A DNA stretch of 64,000 bases. It comes from Salarias fasciatus (Eukaryota; Chordata; Actinopteri; Blenniiformes; Blenniidae). The notes under the pieces were generated by a model, which worked only from the letters and a program-made list of their open reading frames with translations, was not told the DNA's origin and did not search any database. The position numbers were made by a program, and so were the translations under genes. The DNA lies in the NCBI RefSeq assembly GCF_902148845.1, contig NC_043746.1, forward strand, positions 20,655,074 to 20,719,073, given 5' to 3'. Below, piece after piece: positions 13,501-25,200 of the stretch (position 1 is the first letter of the stretch; the number at the start of each line of letters is the position of its first letter).

Positions 13501-14241
13501 CAGGGCTCAGCTTGTTGGCTTTCTGAATCAGCACATTCAGTCCCACCTGAAAGAAAAGAGTTAAAAAAACACACACACACACACACACACAAAAAACCCC
13601 CAAGTAATTCAAAATGTCACATGAAAATGCTTTAAATCAGTTTAAACTCCATTGAAACGCTGAAAATTACAACACATTTGCCTCTCGTGAAGGAAACGCT
13701 GCTCTGAAGCGTTTTCAGCAGCTAAATTGCGAGTTATGAAACAGTGTTTTGACGCATCTGAATAAAAATAATTTGCAGCGATCATAGTGAAGAGGCACTC
13801 ACTGCGATGGACACGGCGCTCGTCACGGCTCCCACATAACCTTGGAGAAACTTGGATGTTGGGGTCGGCTTCAGGGGGCCAAAAGAAGCACAGCATCACA
13901 CCTCCATGCACTGCTACTGCAATACAGTCTTTATGGTGATCTATTTTGATTTTTGCATGCTGGGATTTATTGTTTTCATGTCACATGTTGTTTGAGCTGA
14001 AAATAAACCTTAACATCTCTGTTGTGGGGATTAAGAAAATGTAAATGGTCAAATCTAAATCAATCAAAGATTTACAGTCAAGTATTCCATATATAAACTT
14101 AAAAAATAACATGCAAATAAGTGATTGACGGTATTCTGTACCTTGGTTGCATTGCGGTTGGCATAGTTCACACAAGCATTGTGACTCTGGTTCAACCACT
14201 AAAGAAAATGAAGGAAGAATAAAAGTTAATTGAGTGAGCAT

Positions 14242-14313
<72 letters not shown>

Positions 14314-16056
14314 TTGGGGTGAAGCTCAGTTTCTGTGCATCAGCAGATGTTAAGAGTGGATGGTTTGCATGTTTCCTCACAGTACCTGCCAGATAATGGT
14401 AGACACCACAGTCTGGTTTGGGAGGAGAAGGCCAATGACCTAGATGAAACCAGGGAACAGGAGCTTATTTTGGGACAAAATAAGTTCAAAGGCTCATTTC
14501 ATCTGTCCCAAACAATGACATGGATAACAGTCGAGTAAAGTCCAGTGAAATGTGTGACCTTAAAACACATGGCGTCATGTGGGACTTACAATCGGCGTTC
14601 CGAATGGCACATAACCTGCACAGTGAACACATGAGTTTCAGAGTAAAAAACAGTGGCAGGAGCGGACCGACCCGGCCAAATTCGGCAAAGATCTTCATCT
14701 GAAGTCATACCTGACATTCGAAAAGGCATGAAGATCTTCTCTCCTGTGTCAGGATGAATGATGGCCTGCAGCGTGCAGAGAGCATGAAAGCTTCCTCATG
14801 CTGCATGTGGAAGCATTGACCCGGGCCGCATGAATGATCCGTCACTTACCTGCTTGATCTTCTGGGCTTCCCACAGCTGAACAGAGAGAAACGACAAATA
14901 GGATTCATCATTACTGCAGTGGAAAAGTGGCATTCGTGAACCAGCTGCACTGTGCACGGCCTCACCTGGCAGTCGGACACTCCAGGTGGAAGGGAGCCAT
15001 GTTTGTAGTCGTCAAGGAGCTTGATGGAATCCTTCAGACGTTGCTGCAAACGGCAAATTAACATTTTAAACATTTAATATTCAGTTAATAAATGTACAAT
15101 TCTTCAACTTTATTGCAGAAGTTCATTCAAAATGTCTTAAACTTAGAAAATTAATTATCATAAATTCAGTACAAATATATAGATTTCAGATACTGCACAG
15201 AAGATGAAATATTATTTTGAGTTTTAATTCTTAATAATTTTAGCATGTAAGTCACAAAACCTGTCAGTACAGTATCTGAAACTATTATAACATTTTGTTT
15301 TCAATTTTGAAGGTGAAAATGTGTAAATACTTGAACATTTTCAGTTTTTACATAACAAATCCCATAGAAATCAGTTACCCTATGATCAATAATATGTGTG
15401 TTTTTGGAAAAGAACTTTTCTATTGGCCAATAACATTTTCAAATAACCAAATGAGCCTTTCTTTGCTCATTTGAACCATCGCCTAAGTTTTCAGAGCCTA
15501 ATGTGTCATCTTTAAAAGTCCTGTTATCTTTCCTTTACTTCATTTGCATAAATTTGAGTAAACTTGCAGCGATTGAAGCAAACTGCCTGATGTTATTTAA
15601 AGCCACAACAGCTGACTGTAGGAAACTAAGTACTGACTAACTAGGTGCTAACTGAAGTACATTTTAATGTGATCTTTTAAAGTCGCTGCAGTTTAGTGGG
15701 GAGTTTTACCTCTGACACGAACAGGGTGCTGGGATCGATGACGTCTACAAAGTGTCTCAGACGACCAAGAAACGAACCCTGGAAAACAGAGCGAAGTTCA
15801 TTCCTGATGCAAGTCAATGTATAATAACAGCGGAAGACCATCATTCACTCTGTAAATGTTCACATTTCACTTTGTTCATCCTCATGCTCAAAAAAAAAAC
15901 AAAAAACACAAAGCTGATTTTAAACCAGAACACTGCAGGTTGGATGATCATTCATTCATTTCACCCTTAATTCACGTGTGACTCAAATCAGTCTCCCTGG
16001 TTGGACTGATTGTGAGCGATCGCTTACTGCACATTAGGAAAACTGAAAAAAAAGAT

Positions 16057-16114
<58 letters not shown>

Positions 16115-17187
16115 CACACAAACACACACAGGTTTAGATGTTTAGATCCACTGCATTTATCAGTAATTACAGTAAAATAATTGGTCAATTCTTCATCCTC
16201 CTTTTTCCTGTTCTTTCTCTTCCTTCTCTAAGATGGAAACAGAAAACAAACCCAGTCCTTTATCATAGAAAACACTTCCTTTCACATATTTTTTTTTCTA
16301 TTTTATTAAGCCTCATTATACTAAGCAAATGTGAAAACAGTTATTTTCCATCAGGAGACCTTCAAGACACACTATGAAAAACACCATTCTCTTTATAGGC
16401 TTTATAACCAGTTGACCATTTAAAGGCAAACTGTTTGATAAATTTGGTCCTGAACTCAATGGAACAAATTCCTTCAGCTCTCAGGGTCAAGCAAATCAGT
16501 CGTCTGTTTAGACTCATGGCTGATTCTAGATTTCCTCCTGGTTAAACATTACTTTGGTCCCTTTTTTCCTACAATTCACATATTAAAAAAAAAAAAAAAC
16601 ATGCATTTTGAGATAGTTTGAAAAACTGCACCACTGAACTGAGTGGGCTCACATTCATCAAGCCTTTCTCCTACATGGGGCTTGGAGCCACTAGTCAGCA
16701 CCCTGTTTTTCAGCCCCCTTCTCTGTCTTCATCAGCATGCCAGCAGCTCAGCGAGAGAGCCAACGGTCTCAAAAGACCCAACAGTCCTTCATGCCAAGAG
16801 TCTCTTTGGCAACGCAGATGGGCGAAAACATAGCGGCTTCAATCAGATTCCCTGGGAGACATCTATCAGTTATGAGAGGCAGAACACGCAGCGGAAAGAC
16901 AGTGGAACCGACAAGTCTCCACTTTAATTATCTCACTGACATCGAATTGAAATGACTGGAAGCAAACAGACATTTTCCAGGAAGACGGTGGACGAGGCGT
17001 CTTCCTTGCACCTCTGCTCCGTCATCGCGCCGTCTCCTCCTCTGACAGGCCGTATGTGCTGCAGTGCCGTTTGGTGAGAGTGGGATAGAGAGCGGGATCC
17101 ATGTGAGGAGCCCGCTTTAATTATGCATGAGCCTCAGCTCCCCAGAGAGTACACAACAAGGCTAGCAGAGCTGGAGCGCGGCAGAAG

Positions 17188-17240
<53 letters not shown>

Positions 17241-19589
17241 AAGCCCAAGCAAGATTTATGCTGATTCAAGGACTGGCCTCGTTTTAAATGCTTTGACGCA
17301 TAAAACCAAACATATCACAGCAATATTATCAGCCCAGCATGAACTGCAGGTAGCACAGGGGGAACTGTGGAGTCAGAATGATCAGATTTATCATTAGAAA
17401 GGAAAAAAAAAAAAAACCCAAAAAACCTGTCTCACCAGGCCAGGAAGGTCATTCTGCGTGAAGCATTATGTGTCTTGAATTGAGTTCTTGAGCTAAACAT
17501 AAAGTAATAGTTGCAACAGACGTGCTAAAAGCCACTAAACCTTTAAATGAAAAAAATATGTTTTTTCTGCCTGTTTTGTGCCTCAATAACAATTTTGCAT
17601 CCGTTTGTACCTTTTGTTGTCTTCACATTGATTTGCATCCTTCTGTAGAAGATTTAGTGTAGCATTTTTTTTTTTTTTTACTTTGTTTTGATTTATATGA
17701 AGAATTGTCCTAATTGTGGATCAATATCAACTCATTGGTATCCTCTGGCAATTTTCCAACCTTACTCTTGATTTAAGTATCAATGAGGCAGCCATGCATC
17801 CAGTGCATCTTTCATACTCCTGATGTGTTCAGACAATGTTGCATGGCCTGTACCTGTCCTTCTAATTTTTGCAAAAATAGATTATTTTGAACTTATCTGC
17901 ATCCCGTGCCCTTTTATTTTAATCTTGACCTTGATATTTTTGTGCTTGATCTTTGCTTCCCTTTTTGTTTTTTGTTTTTTTTTTTTTTTTGCACTTTTTC
18001 ATCCACCAGCCATTGTTTTGCATTCCACTCTTCATCCTTTCATGCGTTCCTTTCAAATCTCCATTGGAGCAATTTTGCATCCCCTTTCACCCACCGTTTC
18101 TGTTGCACTGTGACAAATTGTGCTTTTTGGTTTTGGTTTGCATCTCATCAGAGCAATTTTGTACTTTTTTTTAACTAATCTTACTGTGTGAAATGACAAT
18201 TTTCTCGTTTTCCATTGTCCAGTTACTGTCTTTACTGAGCAGGCGGAATACGAGTGAACCGACGCGACGCTCACCCAAAAACAGAACTTCTAGTCCAGTC
18301 CAGTTTAGTTGATGGTTTATTTTTGAACATATTAGGTTGTCCTCTTGAAAGTTATATCTTTTCCTAGTTGTCTGCTGGTCTGTCCGATTCAACAATAACA
18401 AAAAGTGGACACTGGAGCACTAGGAAATTGTCATTACATTTCTGTGACCTATGCCCTCTGATAGAATACAACCTGTTCCCAACTACCGCCACCATGTGTT
18501 CGAATTATGCAGCAGCAAAAATATTCAAATTAAATAACCTATAACAATAAGCATAGATGGTAGATTGTTTTTTACATATATATTTGTATTTCATTATGTA
18601 CAGTAACCTTGGATGTCCTCAGAGGCGCTCAAATATGATTATCTATTCATGTATTTGTAGTATTCGTAATATTTGATTGATTTAACATTTTTTTAAACAC
18701 ATTCTGTGTTTTTTAGAGTTTTTTATGCATCTTTTTTAACCATTGCACGTCTGATGACTGCAGATGAAGAAGTTCGGTAACACAGTGACAACTTGCACTT
18801 TTCTCAGCCTCTCGGTAAATAATTCCTGTTCTGAATGAACTGTGCACAGACAGGACCCAGTGAAGTGTAACCAGCGTGTCGTTCTTCGGTTAATGTGCCA
18901 TCAGAGTGGACGTGAAGGTCGCATCCTCTCCCAAGGCTGACCACAGCAAATTCATTCCTGGACGGAAAATTGAGTAATGGGAGCGAATTAATGTCGATCA
19001 CTGGGAGGGGAGCAGTCAGTGTGCAGGAAAACACCGACCAGGAGAAACAAAAATAAATAAATCAATAAAAACTTTAAGGTATTAAAGTGTGATTATTTAG
19101 GAAGGAGCGTTCCTGATGGCGCACCGACTGAAACAAACGCTGGCTGCTTTAACTTGATGCGTAAAGATGTCTCAGCTGCAGATCCCAACTGTGATATAAT
19201 CTTTGAGGGAGCAGCAGCAGCGGCGGCAGCATGCGGGCGGTGGAATCTGTCAGAAAACCAAACCAGACGAGGCAAACAAAACAGCGATCCAAGTCCCAGA
19301 CGCTCCGATCGCACGGAGAAGTTCGGTCCGAGCAGAGAGTTTGATGCATCGCGGGGGAACAAAAGACCGAGATCCGCACATCAAAGGCAACTTTGCCCAC
19401 AAAGTATCAGCATCCGGCTGCAGGGCGGCGGAGGAGGGGAGGAGGTGGAGGTGGTGGAGGAGGAGGAGGAGGAGGATGGGGCTGTTTTCCAACCTGCAAA
19501 AACACAATCGCCGCACGATCAGGAGCACTTACCTGGTCGTACCGGGGTCTCCCGAGCTGGAAAACAGGACACGCCGCAGATTCCGCCAT
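10511..19589 (-). CDS. sfxn5: Sideroflexin-5, mitochondrial inner-membrane carrier
   Basis: Fourteen coding exons (minus strand, 5' to 3'): 19533-19589, 15710-15778, 14966-15043, 14850-14876, 14711-14765, 14590-14615, 14386-14439, 14142-14198, 13803-13868, 13456-13546, 12733-12848, 12424-12509, 10826-10943, 10511-10588. They total 978 nt, 325 aa plus TGA, with all phases consistent. Human SFXN5 is 340 aa; the difference is a shorter alanine/serine-rich N terminus. Recognisable blocks are [38 protein letters not shown], the family HPDT box (about residues 81-84), [60 protein letters not shown] and the C terminus VVTYNKGL. Sideroflexins are multi-pass inner-membrane proteins; SFXN1 imports serine, while SFXN5 has been linked to citrate transport. 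An upstream in-frame ATG at 19596-19598 would add MGV; the MAES start at 19587-19589 fits the family better. Confidence 0.96.
13409..13423 (+). promoter_or_regulatory. CTCF-like motif in an sfxn5 intron
   Basis: CCAGCAGGGGGCCAC closely matches the CTCF core CCASYAGRKGGCRS. It lies in the intron just downstream (minus strand) of the exon ending at 13456. Motif match only. Confidence 0.35.
13568..13592 (+). repeat. (CA)n microsatellite in an sfxn5 intron
   Basis: A short uninterrupted CA run lies just upstream (minus-strand sense) of the exon 13456-13546. Confidence 0.9.
14244..14313 (+). repeat. (GATA)n microsatellite
   Basis: About 17 perfect AGAT/GATA units lie in the short sfxn5 intron between the exons ending at 14198 and starting at 14386. 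Confidence 0.97.
16058..16131 (+). repeat. (CA)n microsatellite in sfxn5 intron 1
   Basis: A long CA run with small interruptions near its right end. Confidence 0.95.
17191..17241 (+). repeat. (CA)n microsatellite in sfxn5 intron 1
   Basis: A CA run with two AAAC interruptions. Confidence 0.95.
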
Positions 19590-19692
19590 GACACCCAACT
19601 ATTTATTTATTAATGAAGTGAATCATGAAGGGATTTCCAAGTGCGGCGAACTACATTCAGTGTGTAACTAGTGGAGCAAGGCGCCGCTACGT

Positions 19693-19709
19693 CTGCCGGG
19701 ACTCGTAGT
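19693..19709 (-). promoter_or_regulatory. ZNF143/THAP11 (GFY-Staf)-like promoter motif of sfxn5
   Basis: On the minus strand the site reads ACTACGAGTCCCGGCAG, one base off the ACTACA part of the housekeeping element ACTACANNTCCCRG. It lies about 105 bp upstream of the sfxn5 ATG within a CpG-rich stretch (about 19590-20030) that is the likely promoter. Confidence 0.45.
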
Positions 19710-20664
19710 TCTCTGCTCGGAGTGAACGCTGGCAAAGTTGGAGCGCGTGACCACACGTCCCCGAACGATCGATACGTGTGAAAGGCGATTGCGTAACCGC
19801 TCGGATTGATGCCCCGCGGGAGATCACAGTTGAGATGTCACATCAGATTGACCCAATAAATCTCCCCCCCCACCCCCCCGTGCGGAGGTGTGTCCTGCAG
19901 GAGGGAGCGGGACATGTCAGACGGAGGAGGCTCCATCAGGAACCTGCAGCCGGACGCTGGAGCATCAGTCAGCGGGACACTTCCATTACCGCTGCTGTGC
20001 TGCGGCCGCAGGCTGGAGGCGCAACAGCAACAGCACCAAACAACTCTGCCATTAATACTCAAAACACTGAGAAAAATAATGACAAATGTTGTTTTCTTGC
20101 TTGCAACAGTGTGAAAAATGACTGAAAATAAAAAATAAATGTGCCATGTCGAATGTATATCCGGTGTTATATAAGGCTTCATAGTCAAAGGATGTTTATA
20201 GAGTGACTAAATGCACTGTATATTTGTGGAGACAAGATTAAAAGTGTGGATTTTTTTCTTACTTTCGTGGTCACAGCTTCCCAGCTGTCGGTCGCTTTGT
20301 GATCACTTTCTGTCTTTGGTCGATTCTGGTCGATTTTCCATTAAGTATTGTCATATTGAGCCTGTAAAATGTATTATCATGTGCACAGATTACAGAACGT
20401 CTTTGAAGACATCGAGCAAAAAAAAGCTTTCTTGTTTCCAACAAGGTGAAATAAACTGGGAAATGAAATCTGTCATGAAAACAACATAATCTTGAATTAC
20501 TTTACTTGCTACTATTATTTTTTTATTTTCACATTTCCATGTAATTTAAACACAATATATTGTTTCATAGGCTGATTAAATGAATATCATACCTTTACAT
20601 GTTTAGATAAAAAAATGAAAATTATAATTTAACCCTTTGGTATAATGTTAAATATAGCTTTTAT

Positions 20665-20870
20665 TGCTTCATCCATTCATCTTCCATACCGCTTTACCCA
20701 AGGTCATGGTGAAGCCACCAGTCCATCACGGAACAAATACAGAATGACAGACGTTTGTATTTGACACCATGTGACCAGTTCACCTCACAGCATGGAGAAA
20801 ACCCTGCGCAGGGACAACATGCAAACTCCACAAAGATTCAATCTGGGATTGTTCCAACTGTGGAGAACGC
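20665..20870 (+). mobile_element. Fragment of the common teleost 'CATCCATTCATCTTC ... GCAAACTCCACA' dispersed repeat
   Basis: The stretch begins ATCCATTCATCTTCCATACCG, includes a TCCATCACGGAACAAATACAGA-like block, and ends in the ACATGCAAACTCCACA block. This word order is found many thousands of times in teleost genomes and is usually annotated as LINE/non-LTR-derived. The copy is diverged. Related pieces occur at 32455-32590 (opposite orientation), 43365-43455 and 47505-47560. Confidence 0.55.
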
Positions 20871-21209
20871 TTCTTGATTCCGGTTCTGATTAAAGAGTAC
20901 ACACTGTGGGGTCAGATTGTAAAAGTTGCCTCCACTTTAGAAGTTTAAATATATATTTTTTTGAACTTCATGAATAAATTTAGAAGGCAAAATTCAAATT
21001 TTGAGAGATGAGAAAAGTTAAAAGCAGGTATTCATGCAAAACAGTAAAGTCAAGCGCGCCTCCTAGCGGACACTTTTAATCACTGCAGCATAATTTACAA
21101 CATCCAGGACGTTTTTTTTTTTTAACCCAATGAAGCTTGATCAGGATCACAACCCCCCCCCCCCAAAAAAAAAACAACGAAAAACCTGAAAGCTTTAGTT
21201 CATGTGCAC

Positions 21210-22212
21210 TTTATTTCTATAACAGTACAGTACTGCGGTCATGTAAAGCGTTGCGAGAAGCTACAGTGCTACAAGGATGGCATCAGGAGATTGATCACCA
21301 TGACAAAAGTACATGGCAGAAATAACTTACATTTTAATTTACTGCATTGTTACATTGTCACGCTCGACGTAAAAAAGAAAATGTTATTTTTAATTACAAA
21401 TAGACAACAAAAACTCCAAAATATATTAAATGAATCTCATCGCTTCAGCCCATATTTCAGGGCTTTAAGAAACAAAATAATTAATTAAAAAAAAAGAAAA
21501 GAAATACATACAATAAGTCAGTCCTTTCTGTATGAACATGAGTATTTTTTGCTCATCGTAGCATTGTAAATACAGAAACTTGTTTTTCATATTGTTGACA
21601 TTGGAAAGCAGCATCTAAATGTTGCGGGAGTGTTTTATACTTAAATGCTAACTTCGAATACATAATAAACTCAAGCTGACCTTAGTGATACTGGAAGGGC
21701 CTATCTGAGATAAAACAGTCTGAAAATACTGTATCAAAAATGCATTTTTAAAATCCAATCGTTAATTCAGCGAACACTACATTCAGTGCCTGAAGAGCAG
21801 CGTGAAACGCTCCTCAAATGTGCATCTTCTTTCCATTATTCATTTTATTTCATCCACAAGTGAAAGCGGAGATGGTTTAAGTTAAACTGGCAACAGCTGA
21901 CTACTTTACGTTTTCTAGTAAGCGTGAGCGAAATAATCATCTCATATATCCGATGATACGAACTGCTGTTTTCTGTTGGTTCCAGATTGAGACAGTAACC
22001 AGCATGCATGTGGGGTAATAACGTGTCTACATCCACAGGGCAGTATTCGCAGTGAGAGGACCTGGATTTTCGGTGAGATCAGAGTTTGTGAAGCATTAGT
22101 CTTGACTGCGGCGGCCTCTAGAACAACGCCTCCCTGCCACGGACGGTCACGCTCTCTCCCAGGAAGCACTGTGATGCACGTGCTGTGCAGACGCACGCCG
22201 GCGCCGCCGCCG
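21210..22212 (-). other. Likely rab11fip5 3' UTR with poly(A) signals
   Basis: About 1 kb downstream of the rab11fip5 stop on the minus strand, mostly single-copy looking. AATAAA signals (minus strand) occur at 21844-21849 and 21210-21215; either could end the transcript. No open reading frame of note. Confidence 0.45.
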
Positions 22213-25200
22213 TCACTTGTGCCGGGTGCGCACCTGCAGCAGCGTGGGCGTCTGCTCGATGATGCGCAGCAGCAGGTTATCGATGTAGTCCTCCAGGTCT
22301 CGCACCTGCGCCTTGACCTTCTTCAGCTCGGCCTCGCACTTCTCCAGCTGCGCCGTCTGGCGCTCGGAGGCCGCCTGCTGCTTCTGCATGTCCATCTCCT
22401 GCTGCAGCAGCAGGGAGATCAGCTCCATGTTGGTCAGGTGTTGGTACTGGGCCGAGTTGTCAACAGTGGCCTCCTGAAGGAAGGGGATGATGGGAAGCGG
22501 CCAGTCAGTGTTAAGCATATGGCAAGTTTGTTCTGATATAACTTTAACAGACTGCTGGAATTTTGCATTGATGTTAAAAGGTTGCAATAGTTTTGCAACC
22601 TTGTTTGCTAATTTTCTCCTGTTAAGTGTTTGTGCAACCTAGCATGGCTGTTTTTAGGCAGCTTCACCAAGAAAGTGAAGCTGCCTAGAACAGCGGTGAA
22701 AATCTTTCATACACAGTGAGGGTCAAAACTAATGCACCTGGGGAGAAATGTTGGATGAGAATGAGCGATGGCCTCATAATAAACAGATCCTGGTCCATTA
22801 TGTTGGGAAATAAAAGAAGGCAATTCTTCTCTTTGCAGGCGCTAGAAGACACAGTGATGTTACTAGAACCGTTAATTTCCTGCAGATCATTTATTAACAC
22901 CATGTGCGCTGCTGGCCTTAATAATTGCTCATTGAAGCATTTAACAGCCCACAGACCTAATGGCTCGTTGTGATTTATGAAGACATCTTAATGACTTCAT
23001 TTCTCTGCTGTTTGCACAAAATCAGACCTGCGCAGCATTATTGATGTTATTGGAAAATTGGCTTAGCGTGATAAATGTTAACCCATAAATTCATATAGCT
23101 GTACAGTAATGGGCACCAGGCCAGTCAGACTGTTTGTGCATGTATATAGACTGGCACGGACACAATTCAAGTCTTAATTCATGGAAAAATACAAAGCCGG
23201 GACACGACTGTGATTCTGTCTGGCTTCCAGTTTGAACACATCTGTTGAAGCTTCTGCATTAAAAATGAGCGTTACCAAATGAGGAGTCATGAATAACTAA
23301 ACCCTCTCCCATTTGTTTGTATTTCCAGGTGAGCCTGGAGGACTGTGAACCGTTATCTGGGCCATCTAATGGTGTCACACTTGCGAGAAGTAATGGGAGC
23401 AGTGTTTCTCTCCACAGTGTTGGAGACTAACGTGGAGCTGTTAGCAGACAGCCGCAGACTCTGATGTCTTCTGACAGACTGATCCCAAGATTGTCTGAAT
23501 ATCTGTGGCACCTTTAGAGCAATTAGGAAAGAAATACCGATCTTCGTATAACAATGAGCTATAAAGACGATTTTCTCGATTTTCTCCCAAGAGTACCTGA
23601 GTTTTCTCGGCTTCAGCTGCGCCCTGATGGGCGGCGCGTCCAGGGTGGATGGTAGATTTAAGCTTCTCCAGAACGGAGCGGCTCTCCTTTTTCTCTGATT
23701 GGCTGGAGGTTAACGGCTTCACTGGATGAGATCTGGAAAAATGAGGAGGTCAGGACGAGTATTTCATCACTGTGCAGAGCAGAGCTCCTTCCTATTAATT
23801 CTGCTTGTCCGGTCAGATGACAGCATGTCACGGCACTTCTTAATTATCAGCGGCTCTCTATCCAGACACACAGAGGATGAAATACTTCTTTATATGTGGA
23901 TGGACGATAAAGCAGTATATAGAATAAGATGGGATTTTGAAAGTGTTCGAATATCAGCCCCCAAACAGAGCTTAAACCACATTGCTCCCCACAAAGCCCT
24001 CCAACTTTCACCAAACACATCAAATAAGTAGGGGTTTAGTTTATAATTGTTTTTTTTTTCTATTTAACTTTGATAATGTACAGATGAGATCAAAACAGCA
24101 AGAGAGCAGAAAAGAATCATGAAACATTAAGCAAGACTAATACTTACAAACTGACGTCATGGAGAACTGGAAAGTAATAACTCCAGTTTATTTTATTTTT
24201 TTGGTAAAATGGTTAGATTAGGTTTGTTTGAGCCCAAAACTCAACTCTAGATCAAGCAAAATCACTGAACTCCATAAAGACTCCTCAACAAGCAAAATGT
24301 TGATTTGTCATCAGTAACAAGGACGATTAATTACTTTCAGTTCAGTACAATTATGATTTAGCCATATTGACCCTGAGAGACTGTTGGTTTCTTTGCATTA
24401 GTTTAATAATTTTATGTTATTTTTAATTGTTATTGCACTGTCTGCAAGTAAAACGTTCAGTTTATCCTATTCTCCTGCTCATTTGGCCACTGCCTTGGGG
24501 GAAGCTTGGCTATTGGAGAGACGTTTCTTGGATTGATGACTGATCTATAAATAGGAATATTTAATGAGGACTGTAATTAATTTAATTAGTACACCACAAC
24601 GGGAGGCATATGAAGTAATTTTTTTAAATATTAAGCATATCATTAAATGGAGAAGTGGTTCTTAGGAACCCAATCTACCAGTTCATATTATATATACTGT
24701 CATATTTGTTGTTTCTAGGAGACAATTTAGCAAAATATGATTTAACACCTGGTGCAAACCCTTTTCATCTAACTCAGAATTTGTGACGGTAGGATAGAAA
24801 TTTATCGTTCATTAGCAGGCAGCCAAATAGCAGCAAAATTAAGAGAGCAATAGAGGACAACAAAATTACAACATAGCCAAGAAGAAGTTGAAACGTGAGA
24901 TGAAGAACAAAAATGGAAAGCAAAGCCAAGAGCAAAGCAGCAGAGCGCCATCCAACAGCTTTGGATGAAATGGCAGAAAATAAGTACAAAAAAATGCATT
25001 CAACTCCAAAACAAGCCAGAGCAGCGAGTAATCAAACTGTCGGAGCAACCAAAAACCGAACAAACATCCCGTTCACATATTTGGTGGAGCGTGTGCGTGT
25101 CTGCTGCTCTCAGCTTAGTACAGCTTTGTCTCTGTGTATTCAGAGTCTCACCTGCTCTCCTGACGGGGCAGGTTGCTAGCTGGCTGTGTCTCCTCAGGCA

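Larger units (their letters stand above)
15779..19532. other. sfxn5 intron 1 content
   Basis: A 3.75-kb first intron. It contains the two CA repeats, a stretch at about 16620-17160 of balanced composition that looks like conserved non-coding DNA, a T-rich stretch at 17560-18180 with recurring TTTGCATCC-like words, and a GGA-rich purine tract at about 19425-19478 just inside the intron. No gene was recognised. Confidence 0.5.
19590..21200. other. sfxn5 promoter and sfxn5-rab11fip5 intergenic DNA
   Basis: The first 450 bp are CpG-rich and fit the sfxn5 promoter and 5' UTR. Beyond that the sequence is AT-rich without coding signal, except for a dispersed-repeat fragment at about 20665-20870. 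Confidence 0.5.

Noticed and set aside
14244-14313. Regular array considered as CRISPR-like
   Set aside because: It is a plain tetranucleotide microsatellite without spacers, in an animal genome.
17823-18178. Phe/Cys-rich ORFs of 73-96 codons
   Set aside because: Translation of a T-rich stretch, open in several frames at once.
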